Assembly (NCBI GenBank): GCA_009668975.1
Contig: SBEG01000001.1
Coordinates: forward strand, 186,001-250,000
Reading direction: 5' to 3'
Length of the DNA: 64,000 nt
DNA from: Deltaproteobacteria bacterium
GTDB taxonomy: Bacteria > Desulfobacterota > Desulfuromonadia > Geobacterales > Geobacteraceae
Shown here: in pieces, positions 46,949 to 55,810 of the stretch
Layout: each line of letters begins with the position of its first letter
How positions within the stretch are numbered: position 1 is the stretch's first letter
Position numbers and translations under genes: made by a program
The notes under the pieces: generated by a model
Seen by the model: the letters and a program-made list of their open reading frames with translations, nothing else
What the model was told of the DNA's origin: nothing
Databases searched by the model: none

Positions 46949-47542
46949 TCAGGAGTGCTCACCGAGCAGTCTGTCGATAATAATTGAAGCAGCGGAACGT
47001 ACCGATAAATGGTTGTAGTCTCCCGGACCGGTAATCGGCGCCAGTACATAGTCGGATCCGGTAAGCACATTTTCCGTCAACCCCCAACCGGTCCCGAGCA
47101 GGAGCAGGTAGTTCATTCCGTCTTTTTTCAGCAAATGGGACATTTCGCCGTATGAAACGGCGTTCGCTGTTCCCTTTGCGCCGGTGGCAATCGTACTCAC
47201 CGGACCTCCAAAATCGCGCTGCATATCGGCGAGCGCATCCTCGAGCGTTTCGGTCACCGTCATCAGATCAAGAGCGGCTTTTCTTTTCGGATTATATTCA
47301 GCGCCCCAGCCCTGCTGCCAATGCCGGGAGATTCGCAAAGCAAGTTCCCGCTGCTCAGGAAGCGGTGTTACGACATAATACCGGACAAGTCCGTAGGTCT
47401 TCGCGAGGCGCGCTATGTCATGCAGATCAAAATTGGTGACGGCAGTTGCAACGATGCGACTGTTTTTGTCATATACCGGATAATGCAACAGGGCAACCGC
47501 CAGCTTTGCTCCCGCACCATTTTCAGTCTTGAATTCCTCCAC
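46949..47542 (-). CDS. SPOUT-type RNA methyltransferase family protein, substrate unknown
   Basis: 197 aa. It resembles the Methyltrn_RNA_4-like SPOUT proteins found between trmD and rplS in deltaproteobacteria and some other lineages. [20 protein letters not shown] and [21 protein letters not shown] open it, and the knot region [19 protein letters not shown] and [20 protein letters not shown] closes it. The start is a GTG at 47542 overlapping the trmD 3' end by 20 bases; the GGAGGA lies within the first codons, so the true start could be mis-set. Target RNA unknown. Confidence 0.8.
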   Translation of the reverse strand: MEEFKTENGAGAKLAVALLHYPVYDKNSRIVATAVTNFDLHDIARLAKTYGLVRYYVVTPLPEQRELALRISRHWQQGWGAEYNPKRKAALDLMTVTETLEDALADMQRDFGGPVSTIATGAKGTANAVSYGEMSHLLKKDGMNYLLLLGTGWGLTENVLTGSDYVLAPITGPGDYNHLSVRSAASIIIDRLLGEHS

Positions 47543-48266
47543 CGTTGCGCAATGTCCTTATATATTGTTTCTCTTCCTCGGTCAGGGCTGCGGTCTCAAG
47601 CAATTCAGGCCTGGCGATAAAGGTTCGACTGAGTGACTGGCGACGTCGCCAGCGTTTAATCTCAAGATGATTCCCGGAGAGCAGAACAGGAGGAACCGTC
47701 AGTCCTCGAAACACCGGCGGCCGCGTGTATTGCGGGTACTCGAGGAGACCATTGCCGAAAGAATCATCCCGGGCAGATTCGGAACTCCCCAAAACACCGG
47801 GAATAAACCTGGATACCGCATCAACCAGAACAACCGCGGCCGGCTCGCCGCCCGTGAGGATAAAATCGCCGATGGAAATTTCCAGATCGACGAATAGCTC
47901 CCGAATCCGTTCATCAACCCCTTCATAGCGGCCACAAATAATGATCAGGCCGTCTTCTGCAGCAAGTTCCTCCACCAGGGACTGGCTGAGGGGGTGTCCG
48001 CCGGGGGTAGTTAGAATAACTTTTGACAAAGGCCTGGCAGCCTTGACCGATTCCAGACAGGCGGTCAAGGGCTCAACCTTCATCACCATTCCAGCCCCGC
48101 CACCATAAGGGTAATCATCGGTGACCCGATGTTTATCAAAAGCAAAGTCGCGGATATTATGGAGCGAAATTTCAACCAAACCTTTTTCAACGGCATTTTT
48201 GATGATGCTCTCGGAAAAAGGTCCGGAGAACATGCCGGGGAAAAGCGTCAGCAGATCGAATTTCAT
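47523..48266 (-). CDS. trmD: tRNA (guanine(37)-N1)-methyltransferase
   Basis: 247 aa. It makes m1G37, which prevents +1 frameshifting. [43 protein letters not shown] and the knot segment [14 protein letters not shown] are all intact. Its start overlaps the rimM stop by four bases and its end overlaps the following SPOUT gene. Confidence 0.97.
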   Translation of the reverse strand: MKFDLLTLFPGMFSGPFSESIIKNAVEKGLVEISLHNIRDFAFDKHRVTDDYPYGGGAGMVMKVEPLTACLESVKAARPLSKVILTTPGGHPLSQSLVEELAAEDGLIIICGRYEGVDERIRELFVDLEISIGDFILTGGEPAAVVLVDAVSRFIPGVLGSSESARDDSFGNGLLEYPQYTRPPVFRGLTVPPVLLSGNHLEIKRWRRRQSLSRTFIARPELLETAALTEEEKQYIRTLRNGGGIQD

Positions 48267-48784
48267 AAATCAAGAAGCCCGTCGGGAGGACGTACTACCA
48301 TTTTTCCGGCAGCCAGATTGACATCCAGAACAACTTCTTCGATTGCCGGAATCAGTATTTCCCGGGAACCGGCCTTTACTACATACACATCATTACTTCC
48401 CGTTTCAAAAATATCCACCAACTCACCGAGGGTTTCACCAGCCTCAGTCTGAACGGCCAGGCCGATCAGATCACACCAGTAATACTCTCCAGCGGGCAGC
48501 TGCGGAAATTGGTCACGCCGGACAAAAACTTCGCGGCCTGCCAGTGAGAGTACCTGGTTGATGTTATCAAAGCCCTTCAGTGCAACCAGCACATGCTTTT
48601 TATGCGCGACAGCATGTGCTATTTCGTACGAATCATACGTGCCGCCCGAAGCACGCAACAGAACCGTCCGTAAGGAAGTGATGCTTGCTGAATCACCGGA
48701 ATAGGGAATTATCCGTAACTGCCCCCTGATACCATGGGGACCCAAAACCTTGCCGATAGGAATCAGTTCATGTGCTTCAGGCAT
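48263..48784 (-). CDS. rimM: Ribosome maturation factor RimM
   Basis: 173 aa. It assists 30S head maturation and binds S19. The N-terminal RimM domain ([20 protein letters not shown]) and the C-terminal PRC-barrel ([40 protein letters not shown]) are complete. Its ATG overlaps the khpA stop by one base and its stop overlaps trmD. Confidence 0.96.
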   Translation of the reverse strand: MPEAHELIPIGKVLGPHGIRGQLRIIPYSGDSASITSLRTVLLRASGGTYDSYEIAHAVAHKKHVLVALKGFDNINQVLSLAGREVFVRRDQFPQLPAGEYYWCDLIGLAVQTEAGETLGELVDIFETGSNDVYVVKAGSREILIPAIEEVVLDVNLAAGKMVVRPPDGLLDL

Positions 48785-49014
48785 TATTCAACAATCTTGA
48801 GAATCGCCTTCTTGTTGCTTTTCGTCGAAACCGCGTTGAGGAGCGTGCGAATTGCCTTCGCGGTGCGTCCCTCCTTGCCAATAATCCGGCCCATGTCTTC
48901 TTTGGCAACCGTCAATTTGATAACGGTTGTATCATTCTCCATTTCTTCGGTTGCATTCACCATACTTGGATCGTCGACAAGAGCCTTGGCAATGATTTCT
49001 ACGAGTTCTTTCAT
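48784..49014 (-). CDS. khpA: KH-domain RNA-binding protein KhpA
   Basis: 76 aa, a single type II KH domain with the GKEG-type GxxG loop (MGRIIGKEGRTAKAIRTLL). It binds RNA, with roles in cell division and ribosome-linked RNA regulation in other bacteria. Placed between rpsP and rimM as in many genomes. Confidence 0.94.
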   Translation of the reverse strand: MKELVEIIAKALVDDPSMVNATEEMENDTTVIKLTVAKEDMGRIIGKEGRTAKAIRTLLNAVSTKSNKKAILKIVE

Positions 49015-49066
49015 GATGGCATCCTCTGTGTAAGTGGAGTATCCGGCGAACCGGAAAAACGGAACA

Positions 49067-49333
49067 TCATGCTGCCTTGTTTACGAATTTCTGCCAAATA
49101 CCAGCCTTTTTCAAAATCTGCTTAACCGTATCGGTTGCCTGAGCACCTTTTGCCAGCCACTCAAGTGTCTTGCCTTCTTCGAATCTGAAAGCAGCGGGGT
49201 CCTGGTTCGGATCATAACTGCCGACCCTCTCGATGAATCTGCCGTCCCTTTTATAACGCTCATCAGCAACTACTATCTGATAGTACGGTTTCTTTTTTAC
49301 GCCAGCACGGGCAAGTCTGATCTTTACAGCCAT
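49067..49333 (-). CDS. rpsP: 30S ribosomal protein S16
   Basis: 88 aa. MAVKIRLARAGVKKKPYYQI and FIERVGSYDPNQDPAAF are standard S16. It binds 16S rRNA early in 30S assembly. It lies between ffh and khpA with AGGAGG before the ATG. Confidence 0.98.
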   Translation of the reverse strand: MAVKIRLARAGVKKKPYYQIVVADERYKRDGRFIERVGSYDPNQDPAAFRFEEGKTLEWLAKGAQATDTVKQILKKAGIWQKFVNKAA

Positions 49334-49397
49334 TGAATCCTCCTGTGTTATACCTTCTTATGTTATTTTCAAATACGCAGACAAAAAGAGAAGCGCC

Positions 49398-50756
49398 TTA
49401 AAAAGGTGACATTCCTTTTCGTAGTCCGCCCATCCCCTTCATCAGCCCTTTCGGACCCAGTTTCTGCATATGTTTTACAAGTTTGAGCGCCTCGGCAAAA
49501 CGCTTCAGCAACTGGTTCACTTCCTGTACCGTTGTTCCGCTCCCCTTGGAAATTCTCAACCTGCGACTGCCATTTATGATCGATGGATTCGCACGCTCGT
49601 CGCGAGTCATGGAATCGATGATTGCCTCAATCCGCTTCAACTCTTTCTCGCTCGGGCCGGCGCCTTCCATTTGCTTCATCATCTTGCCCATACCCGGTAT
49701 GAGACTCATGATCGACTCAAGTGACCCCATTTGCTTCATCTGCTGCAACTGATTTCTGAAGTCTTCCAGATCATACTGGTTCTTCTTCAGTTTCTGCTGA
49801 AGCTTCAGGGACTGTCCCTCATCGAAGGTGGCCTGAGCCTTTTCGATCAAGGTCAGGACATCGCCCATCCCCAGAATCCGGGAAACGAGGCGGTCGGCAT
49901 GGAAAACATCAAGCGCATCGAGCTTTTCGCCAAGGCCGACAAATTTAACCGGCTTGCCGGTAACCGCCTTGATGGAGAGAGCGGCGCCACCCTTCGCATC
50001 ACCATCAAGCTTGGTCAGGATGACCCCGGTGAGATCAAGGTGAGCATCAAAGCCGGTCGCGACATTAACCGCTTCCTGGCCGGTCATCGCGTCAGCCACG
50101 AGCAGAATTTCCACCGGCTCAACCACATCCTTGATCCGCACAAGCTCCTGCATGAGAACTTCGTCGATCTGCAGGCGTCCGGCCGTATCGAAAAGCACGG
50201 TATCGAATCCCGACAGAGCAGCGTAGCGCAGCGCTTCGCGACAGATGTCAACCGGATTCTGGTCGGCACGCGAATCGAAAACTTCCAGGGACAGTTGAGC
50301 GCCCAGAGTTTTCAACTGCTCGATTGCCGCCGGCCGGTATACGTCGGCAGGGACCAGCAAGGGCTTTCTGCGCTGGGCCTTGAGATATTTGGCAAGTTTG
50401 CCGCAACTGGTTGTCTTGCCCGACCCCTGCAAACCCACCAGCATGATGGCCACAGGAGGCTTTGCCGCCAGATTGAGCGAATTATCCTCTCCGCCACCCA
50501 TCAGGGAAACAAGCTCGTCATGCACGATCTTGATGACCTGCTGACCGGGAGACAGACTCTGCAGAACCTCAGAACCGATTGCGCGGCCCCTCACACGTTC
50601 GACAAAATCCTTCACGACCTTGAAATTTACATCAGCCTCTAAAAGAACCAGGCGCACTTCCCGCAAAGCGTCCTTGATATTCTCCTCGGTCATGACCCCC
50701 TGACCACGAAGCTTCTTGAATATCTGGTCCAACTTATCGGAAAGGCTATCAAACAT
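49398..50756 (-). CDS. ffh: Signal recognition particle protein Ffh (SRP54)
   Basis: 452 aa. It targets membrane proteins co-translationally with 4.5S RNA. NG-domain GTPase: P-loop [24 protein letters not shown] and [15 protein letters not shown]. The Met-rich M domain begins near residue 330 ([20 protein letters not shown]) and ends [12 protein letters not shown]. First gene of the ffh-rpsP-khpA-rimM-trmD operon, with a good promoter upstream. Confidence 0.97.
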   Translation of the reverse strand: MFDSLSDKLDQIFKKLRGQGVMTEENIKDALREVRLVLLEADVNFKVVKDFVERVRGRAIGSEVLQSLSPGQQVIKIVHDELVSLMGGGEDNSLNLAAKPPVAIMLVGLQGSGKTTSCGKLAKYLKAQRRKPLLVPADVYRPAAIEQLKTLGAQLSLEVFDSRADQNPVDICREALRYAALSGFDTVLFDTAGRLQIDEVLMQELVRIKDVVEPVEILLVADAMTGQEAVNVATGFDAHLDLTGVILTKLDGDAKGGAALSIKAVTGKPVKFVGLGEKLDALDVFHADRLVSRILGMGDVLTLIEKAQATFDEGQSLKLQQKLKKNQYDLEDFRNQLQQMKQMGSLESIMSLIPGMGKMMKQMEGAGPSEKELKRIEAIIDSMTRDERANPSIINGSRRLRISKGSGTTVQEVNQLLKRFAEALKLVKHMQKLGPKGLMKGMGGLRKGMSPF

Positions 50757-50836
50757 GAATATATCTCGACCTTCGATCCCTGGCGGATCGCCTTTTAAAA
50801 CTCATAAAAGACAAACTACTCCCTGTAAAGCGGTTT

Positions 50837-50866
50837 ATCCTAATTGAATGCCCCAGACTTTGTCAA
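50837..50866 (-). promoter_or_regulatory. Promoter of the ffh-rpsP-trmD operon
   Basis: On the minus strand TTGACA (50866-50861), 18 bp, TAGGAT (50842-50837), giving a leader of about 75 bases to the ffh ATG. Confidence 0.7.
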
Positions 50867-50903
50867 GCTAAAAATGGGAACCAGATTCATGTCAATTCAG
50901 GCG

Positions 50904-50950
50904 CGGACCGGTTCCAGGGGTGAATTCCCGTCCGACAAGCGCGAGGTCCG
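50904..50950. other. Structured segment after lon
   Basis: A 6-bp outer stem CGGACC (50904-50909)/GGTCCG (50945-50950) encloses a GGG/CCC hairpin. It lies 41-87 bases past the lon stop and may be part of its 3' end; no T-run follows. Confidence 0.4.
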
Positions 50951-50990
50951 GCAAGGAGTTGCTTTTCCGCTCAAACGTCATCCGCACAGC

Positions 50991-53306
50991 CTACATGACT
51001 TGGGAAATAGCCTCATGCACATCCTCGACAAAGACAATCTCCATGTCCCCTTTCACCGTATCGGGAATATCAGCCATATCAACTTCGTTTCGGGCAGGAA
51101 CAATAATTTTTTTCACGCCGGCCCTGCGGGCGGCAAGTAATTTTTCCTTGAGCCCGCCGATGGCAAGCACCCGTCCGGAGAGGCTTATTTCGCCGGTCAT
51201 GGCAACGTCGCGCAAGGCCGGACGATTCGTCAGAAGCGAAACCAGGGCTGCTGCCATGGTGATCCCCGCCGAAGGGCCGTCTTTAGGAATCGAACCTGCC
51301 GGGACATGGATATGAATATCCATGGTGCGAAACGTCTCGCCGGGTATATTCCACTCATCACAATGGGCCCGGACATAGGAAAGCGCGGCCCGCGCCGACT
51401 CACGCATGACCTCGCCCAATGAACCGGTAAGAATCAGTTCACGCCGCCCGGGCATCCGGGTCGCTTCGATAAAAATAATGTCCCCACCCGTTTCGGTCCA
51501 GGCAAGCCCGGTTACGACACCTACCCGGTCCTTTTCCGAGGCAACTTCGTTGTAGAATTTTCGCGGGCCGAGGAAGCCCTCGACCACACCGGCGGTGATT
51601 ACTTCCCGAAGGGGCTTATTCTGGGTAATTTCCTTTGCTACCTTCCGGCAGACGGAGGCAATATTTCGCTGCAGATTGCGCACCCCGGCCTCACGGGTGT
51701 AGTCCCGAATAATTGTGTAGACAGCCGCCACCTCGAATTCCGGCGGAGTCGAAGACAAGCCGTTTTCTTCCAGTTCCCGGGGGATGAGAAAGCGGAAAGC
51801 GATCTTTTCCTTCTCTTCTTCCGTGTAGCCGGATAGGTTCAGCACCTCCATCCGGTCACGCAAAGGTGCAGGGATCGTATCGATCACATTTGCGGTGGTA
51901 ATGAACATGACCCGGGACAGATCGAACGGCACGTCGAGATAATGATCCGTAAAAGAAAAGTTCTGCTCTGGGTCGAGCACCTCAAGCAGGGCACTGGCCG
52001 GATCCCCTCTGAAATCGAGACCGATCTTATCCACCTCGTCAAGCATGAAAACCGGATTATTTGCGCCGCACCGATAAATTTCCTGGATAATTCTCCCGGG
52101 CAAAGCGCCGATGTAGGTGCGGCGATGGCCCCGGATTTCGGCCTCGTCACGCATGCCCCCAAGCGAGAGCCGTATAAACTTTCTGCCAAGCGCCCGGGCA
52201 ATCGATTTGCCGAGACTCGTTTTACCCACTCCGGGAGGACCGGTAAAACAGAGAATCGGTCCCTTCATCGAATCCTTGAGCGAACGGACCGCCAGGTATT
52301 CCAGAATCCGCTCCTTGACCTTTTCAAGATCATAATGGTCTTCATTCAGAACCTGTTCCGCCTGGCTGATATCTTTGTTGTCGGTTGTCGCAAGCTGCCA
52401 CGGCATACCAACCAGATAATCGAGGTAGGTCCGGGAAACCGTGTACTCCGGAGAAGCGGGGTTGATTTTCTCCAGCCGTTTCAGCTCCTTGTCGGTAACT
52501 TTCCGGACCTCTTCGGGCATTCCGGCAGCCGCGATTTTCTTGCGCAAATCCATCATCTCGGCAATGCGGGAATCGTCCTCGCCGAGCTCTTCCTGGATAT
52601 GCTTCATCTGTTCTCGCAGGATATATTCCTTCTGGGTCTTGCCGACCCGCTTCGTCACCTCCGCTTGAACTTCACCCCGGATCTGCAAACGCTGCACTTC
52701 ATTCGTCAGGTAGATGTAGACTTTTTTCAGCCGCTCGATCGGATCCACGGTATCGAGGAGCCCCTGCAGATCGTCCTGGGAAAGTGTGACATAGAGTGCC
52801 ACGAGGTCCGAAAAACGTGCCGGATTATCGATGTAGTCAATCATTTTCATCACGTCGTCGGGCAGCGGCCGCCCATAGGAAATGGCGATTTTAAGCAGAG
52901 CATTAAGGCTCTGCATCAGGGCTTCGGAAACGATCGACTTTTCCGCGAACTCACGCACCGGCTCAATCCTGATTAACAGGTACGGCATCTCCTGAAGAAT
53001 CTCCTCGATTCTGACCCGTGCAACCCCCTCCAGGCTGAGCTTTGCCCCCCCATCGGGCAATTTTATCAGCTGATTGACCTTGCACACTGTACCCGTATCA
53101 CAGAAGTCGCTTATCAGGAGAGTTTTTTGCCCTTCGCGACGACGGAACAGTGCGACGTAATTCTGGTAGCGCGCGGCTTCTTCAAACGGAGCAAGCTCCT
53201 CCTCCTTGATAAACAGCGGGAAGATCATGTACGGAAATGCCACCATATCATCAAGGGGGAAAAGCGGCAGTATTTCAGGAATCGATAAAACAGCGGTATC
53301 AGACAT
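50991..53306 (-). CDS. lon: ATP-dependent protease Lon
   Basis: 771 aa. It degrades misfolded and regulatory proteins. N-terminal LON substrate domain (to about 200), coiled coil, AAA+ module with Walker A GPPGVGKT at 356-363 and DEVDKIG, and C-terminal serine protease with the Ser-Lys dyad S679 (PKDGPSAGI) and K722 (GGLKEKLLAA), the same numbers as in E. coli. No obvious heat-shock element upstream. Between ffh and the ABC-F gene, 152 bp downstream of the latter. Confidence 0.97.
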   Translation of the reverse strand: MSDTAVLSIPEILPLFPLDDMVAFPYMIFPLFIKEEELAPFEEAARYQNYVALFRRREGQKTLLISDFCDTGTVCKVNQLIKLPDGGAKLSLEGVARVRIEEILQEMPYLLIRIEPVREFAEKSIVSEALMQSLNALLKIAISYGRPLPDDVMKMIDYIDNPARFSDLVALYVTLSQDDLQGLLDTVDPIERLKKVYIYLTNEVQRLQIRGEVQAEVTKRVGKTQKEYILREQMKHIQEELGEDDSRIAEMMDLRKKIAAAGMPEEVRKVTDKELKRLEKINPASPEYTVSRTYLDYLVGMPWQLATTDNKDISQAEQVLNEDHYDLEKVKERILEYLAVRSLKDSMKGPILCFTGPPGVGKTSLGKSIARALGRKFIRLSLGGMRDEAEIRGHRRTYIGALPGRIIQEIYRCGANNPVFMLDEVDKIGLDFRGDPASALLEVLDPEQNFSFTDHYLDVPFDLSRVMFITTANVIDTIPAPLRDRMEVLNLSGYTEEEKEKIAFRFLIPRELEENGLSSTPPEFEVAAVYTIIRDYTREAGVRNLQRNIASVCRKVAKEITQNKPLREVITAGVVEGFLGPRKFYNEVASEKDRVGVVTGLAWTETGGDIIFIEATRMPGRRELILTGSLGEVMRESARAALSYVRAHCDEWNIPGETFRTMDIHIHVPAGSIPKDGPSAGITMAAALVSLLTNRPALRDVAMTGEISLSGRVLAIGGLKEKLLAARRAGVKKIIVPARNEVDMADIPDTVKGDMEIVFVEDVHEAISQVM

Positions 53307-53458
53307 GGAAGCACCTCAAATCATTTTTTTGAACCAGGGTAACAGTGCATAATCATTCGGAAAGGCTACCAGTATTCACCATCGTGTCAAGCAGAGCGGC
53401 ACGACACGGAAACGATTCCACTGTCAAAAAAATTGCCGGATTATCTGCCTCTTCCCAA

Positions 53459-55399
53459 CTATCCCTGCGATACATGCAGCGTTTCCCATTCATCATACAG
53501 CAAGGCGATTTGAGAAGTAAGCGTGTCATGCTTCTTCGTACCTTCACGAGACCTCTCGACATCACTGAAATAGTCTGGTTCGCCCATGATCAGCTCAAGC
53601 AGCGCAAGTTCTTTTTCAGCTGCCTCAATTACCGATTCCAGCTCGGAGAGTCGCTTGAGACGGGACCTTTCCTCACGCTGGCGCTGTTTTTCCTCCTCTC
53701 GCGACAGCAGGCGCTCCTTCTTCTGGGAAGCCTTGTCCGCAGCATCGCCGGTCGGTTCGGAGGGTTCAGAGCCGCGGTTCACCCCGGCCAGAGCCGCCGA
53801 TTCGTAAGCGATTTTCTCCAGATAGTCATCATAATTTCCGGGGTAGGAAACAATCCTTCCGCCCCCCACGGCAACCGTCCGCGTAGCCAGGGCATTAACG
53901 AAATAGCGGTCGTGAGAAACGAAAACCAGGGTCCCGGAAAAGGATTGCAGAGCATCCAGAAGCACGTCCTTCGTAAAGAGATCCAGGTGATTGGTCGGCT
54001 CATCGAGAAGCAGAAGGTTCGAAGGCCGCAGAAGCATCTTGGCGAGCGCCAGCCGGCTCTTTTCACCGCCGGACAGGACGCCCACCTTCTTGTGAATATC
54101 GTCTCCGGAAAAAAGAAACGTGCCCAAAAGGTCACGCAGAATCGGCACTCTGTCATAGGGAGCATCCGCGAGAATTTCCTCGTACACCGTCCGTTCGGGA
54201 TCGAGAGCGGCAGCCTGGTCCTGGGCAAAGTAATCCAGAGCAACATTAGTCCCGACCGTCCGCTCACCTTCCTGGAAAGCATCTCCCGCAAGAATCCTCA
54301 TCAAGGTCGATTTCCCTGCCCCGTTGTGACCGACCAGGGAGATTCTTTCGCCCTTCTCGACGGTAAGATCGATACCATCCAGAACAACGAGCTCCCCGTA
54401 CGCTTTCACGATTTTTTTCAACTCAAGAACAACCCTGCCGCTCCGGGGAGGGTCGGGAAATGAAAAGCGGACGCGTCTCCGTTCGGCGGGCAGGAGGATT
54501 CTCTCGATCTTCTCCAATTGTTTGATCCGGGACTGAACCAGCGCGGCCTTATCAGCCTTATAGCGGAAACGGGTAATAAAATCTTCCATCCGGGCGATTT
54601 CCTCATCCTGGCGCTGCTTCGCCTCACGAAGACGGGCAATCCGCTCCTCCCGCTCCTCTAAATAACGGCTGTAGCTGCAGGCGAAGTCTGTCAGGGTGCA
54701 GTTCCAGACCTCGGTGATGCGGCGACAAACCTGATCCATGAAATAGCGGTCATGGGAAACCAGAACCACGGCATAGGGATAGTCACACAAATACCCTTCC
54801 AGCCAATTTCGGGCCTCGATATCAAGGTGATTGGTCGGCTCGTCCAGCAAAAGCAATTTCGGCTTCCGGAGCAATAGTTTTGCCAGGGCGATCCGCATTT
54901 GCCAGCCGCCGGAAAAAGTCTCGCACTGCTTATCCCAATCGTCCGGGCTGAAGCCGAGACCACGCAGGACGCTGCCAACCATCGCTTCCCAGGTATAGCC
55001 CCCCTTGGCGCGGAACTCCTCCTGCAGAATTCCGTATCTCTCCAGAAGTGAATCATGCAGTCCGTCGTCGGAGACTGATTCCAGGGCTTCGGTGATTTCC
55101 CGGATCTCCCGCTCGATTTCCTGCAGTTTTTCCAGGGCGGACATAACTTCGGCGAAGAGCGTCCGGCCTTTGACGGCAATTCCTTCCTGGGGCAGATAGC
55201 CAACGGTGCCGCCCTTTGCCATCTGAATCGTTCCGGAGGCAGGTTCCACCAGTCCGGCTATTATTTTGAGGAGAGTGGACTTGCCGGTACCGTTCTCTCC
55301 CACGAGACCGACGCGATCCTCCTTGCCGATACGCCAGGTGACATTCGAAAAGATGGGACGTGCGGCGAAATCCTTGCAAAGATTCGTAATCTGGACCAT
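53459..55399 (-). CDS. ABC-F family ATPase
   Basis: 646 aa, soluble, two fused ABC domains without membrane segments. Walker A sites GENGTGKST (about residue 36) and GHNGAGKST, signatures FSGGWQMRIALAK and LSGGEKSRLALAK, and two LLLLDEPTNHLD Walker B motifs. An inter-domain linker rich in Arg/Glu (EREERIARLREAKQRQDEE) and a C-terminal coiled coil (about 545-646) are typical of Uup/YheS-type translation factors that act at the ribosomal E site. Resistance, rescue or housekeeping roles cannot be told apart. Strong own promoter with an inverted repeat in its spacer. Confidence 0.92.
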   Translation of the reverse strand: MVQITNLCKDFAARPIFSNVTWRIGKEDRVGLVGENGTGKSTLLKIIAGLVEPASGTIQMAKGGTVGYLPQEGIAVKGRTLFAEVMSALEKLQEIEREIREITEALESVSDDGLHDSLLERYGILQEEFRAKGGYTWEAMVGSVLRGLGFSPDDWDKQCETFSGGWQMRIALAKLLLRKPKLLLLDEPTNHLDIEARNWLEGYLCDYPYAVVLVSHDRYFMDQVCRRITEVWNCTLTDFACSYSRYLEEREERIARLREAKQRQDEEIARMEDFITRFRYKADKAALVQSRIKQLEKIERILLPAERRRVRFSFPDPPRSGRVVLELKKIVKAYGELVVLDGIDLTVEKGERISLVGHNGAGKSTLMRILAGDAFQEGERTVGTNVALDYFAQDQAAALDPERTVYEEILADAPYDRVPILRDLLGTFLFSGDDIHKKVGVLSGGEKSRLALAKMLLRPSNLLLLDEPTNHLDLFTKDVLLDALQSFSGTLVFVSHDRYFVNALATRTVAVGGGRIVSYPGNYDDYLEKIAYESAALAGVNRGSEPSEPTGDAADKASQKKERLLSREEEKQRQREERSRLKRLSELESVIEAAEKELALLELIMGEPDYFSDVERSREGTKKHDTLTSQIALLYDEWETLHVSQG

Positions 55400-55441
55400 A
55401 GTGTTTCAGGAGTTCTCCCATTAATTTATATCTTGAACTTC

Positions 55442-55471
55442 ATTGTAAGGAGTCTTCTCCTTATTTGTCAA
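55442..55471 (-). promoter_or_regulatory. ABC-F promoter with inverted repeat in the spacer
   Basis: On the minus strand TTGACA (55471-55466), 18 bp, TACAAT (55447-55442): nearly consensus. The spacer contains AAGGAG-AAGA-CTCCTT, an inverted repeat suited to repressor binding between -35 and -10. Confidence 0.75.
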
Positions 55472-55651
55472 TTAATGAGGAGGGAAACTCGCGTACGGGA
55501 GAGGCTCCTCCCGGGTTATCTCGTGCAGCGATCTATGTTTACCCCCGGCTGATGTTACCTGTCAAAATTCCCTGATGGCACCTGCATCCGGCTGAATAGA
55601 CCTGATTTTCCCGGAAAAACCCGCTAATTTACCGTCAGTGCAATGTTTTTT

Positions 55652-55680
55652 TTGCCTCGGAGTTGCATTTTTGTTATATA
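55652..55680 (+). promoter_or_regulatory. rng promoter
   Basis: TTGCCT (55652-55657), 17 bp, TATATA (55675-55680). The predicted leader is about 125 bases. Confidence 0.6.
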
Positions 55681-55734
55681 TGTCGAAAATATTTCATGGT
55701 GTATCATGCGGCGCCCCCTCTATCTTGGCAAACA

Positions 55735-55762
55735 GATCCGCGCAAAAGTTTACTTTTGGATC
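55735..55762 (+). promoter_or_regulatory. Stem-loop in the rng 5' leader
   Basis: AAAAGT/ACTTTT with a 2-base loop, then GATCC/GGATC across a four-base bulge. RNase E messages in other bacteria are autoregulated through leader hairpins; that role here is inference. Confidence 0.5.
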
Positions 55763-55810
55763 GTTTGTAAAGTGCACGCGCCCTTTTTATAGAGAAAGGA
55801 TGTAACCAGA

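Larger units (their letters stand above)
55400..55810. other. Divergent intergenic region ABC-F / rng
   Basis: 411 bp. It contains the ABC-F promoter (55442-55471), a CGGGAG../..CTCCCG hairpin near 55497-55516, the rng promoter (55652-55680) and a stem-loop in the rng leader (55735-55762). 55520-55640 shows nothing further. Confidence 0.55.

Noticed and set aside
50895..50975. FMN-riboswitch-like string (GGGGTGAATTCCCGTCCGAC ... GCGAGGTCCGG) on the plus strand
   Set aside because: Only part of the conserved core is matched, the second half of the aptamer is absent, and the plus-strand product would run antisense into lon with no riboflavin gene.
51942..52976. 344-codon open frame on the plus strand inside lon
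   Set aside because: Antisense to the Lon AAA+ module; a GC-bias shadow.
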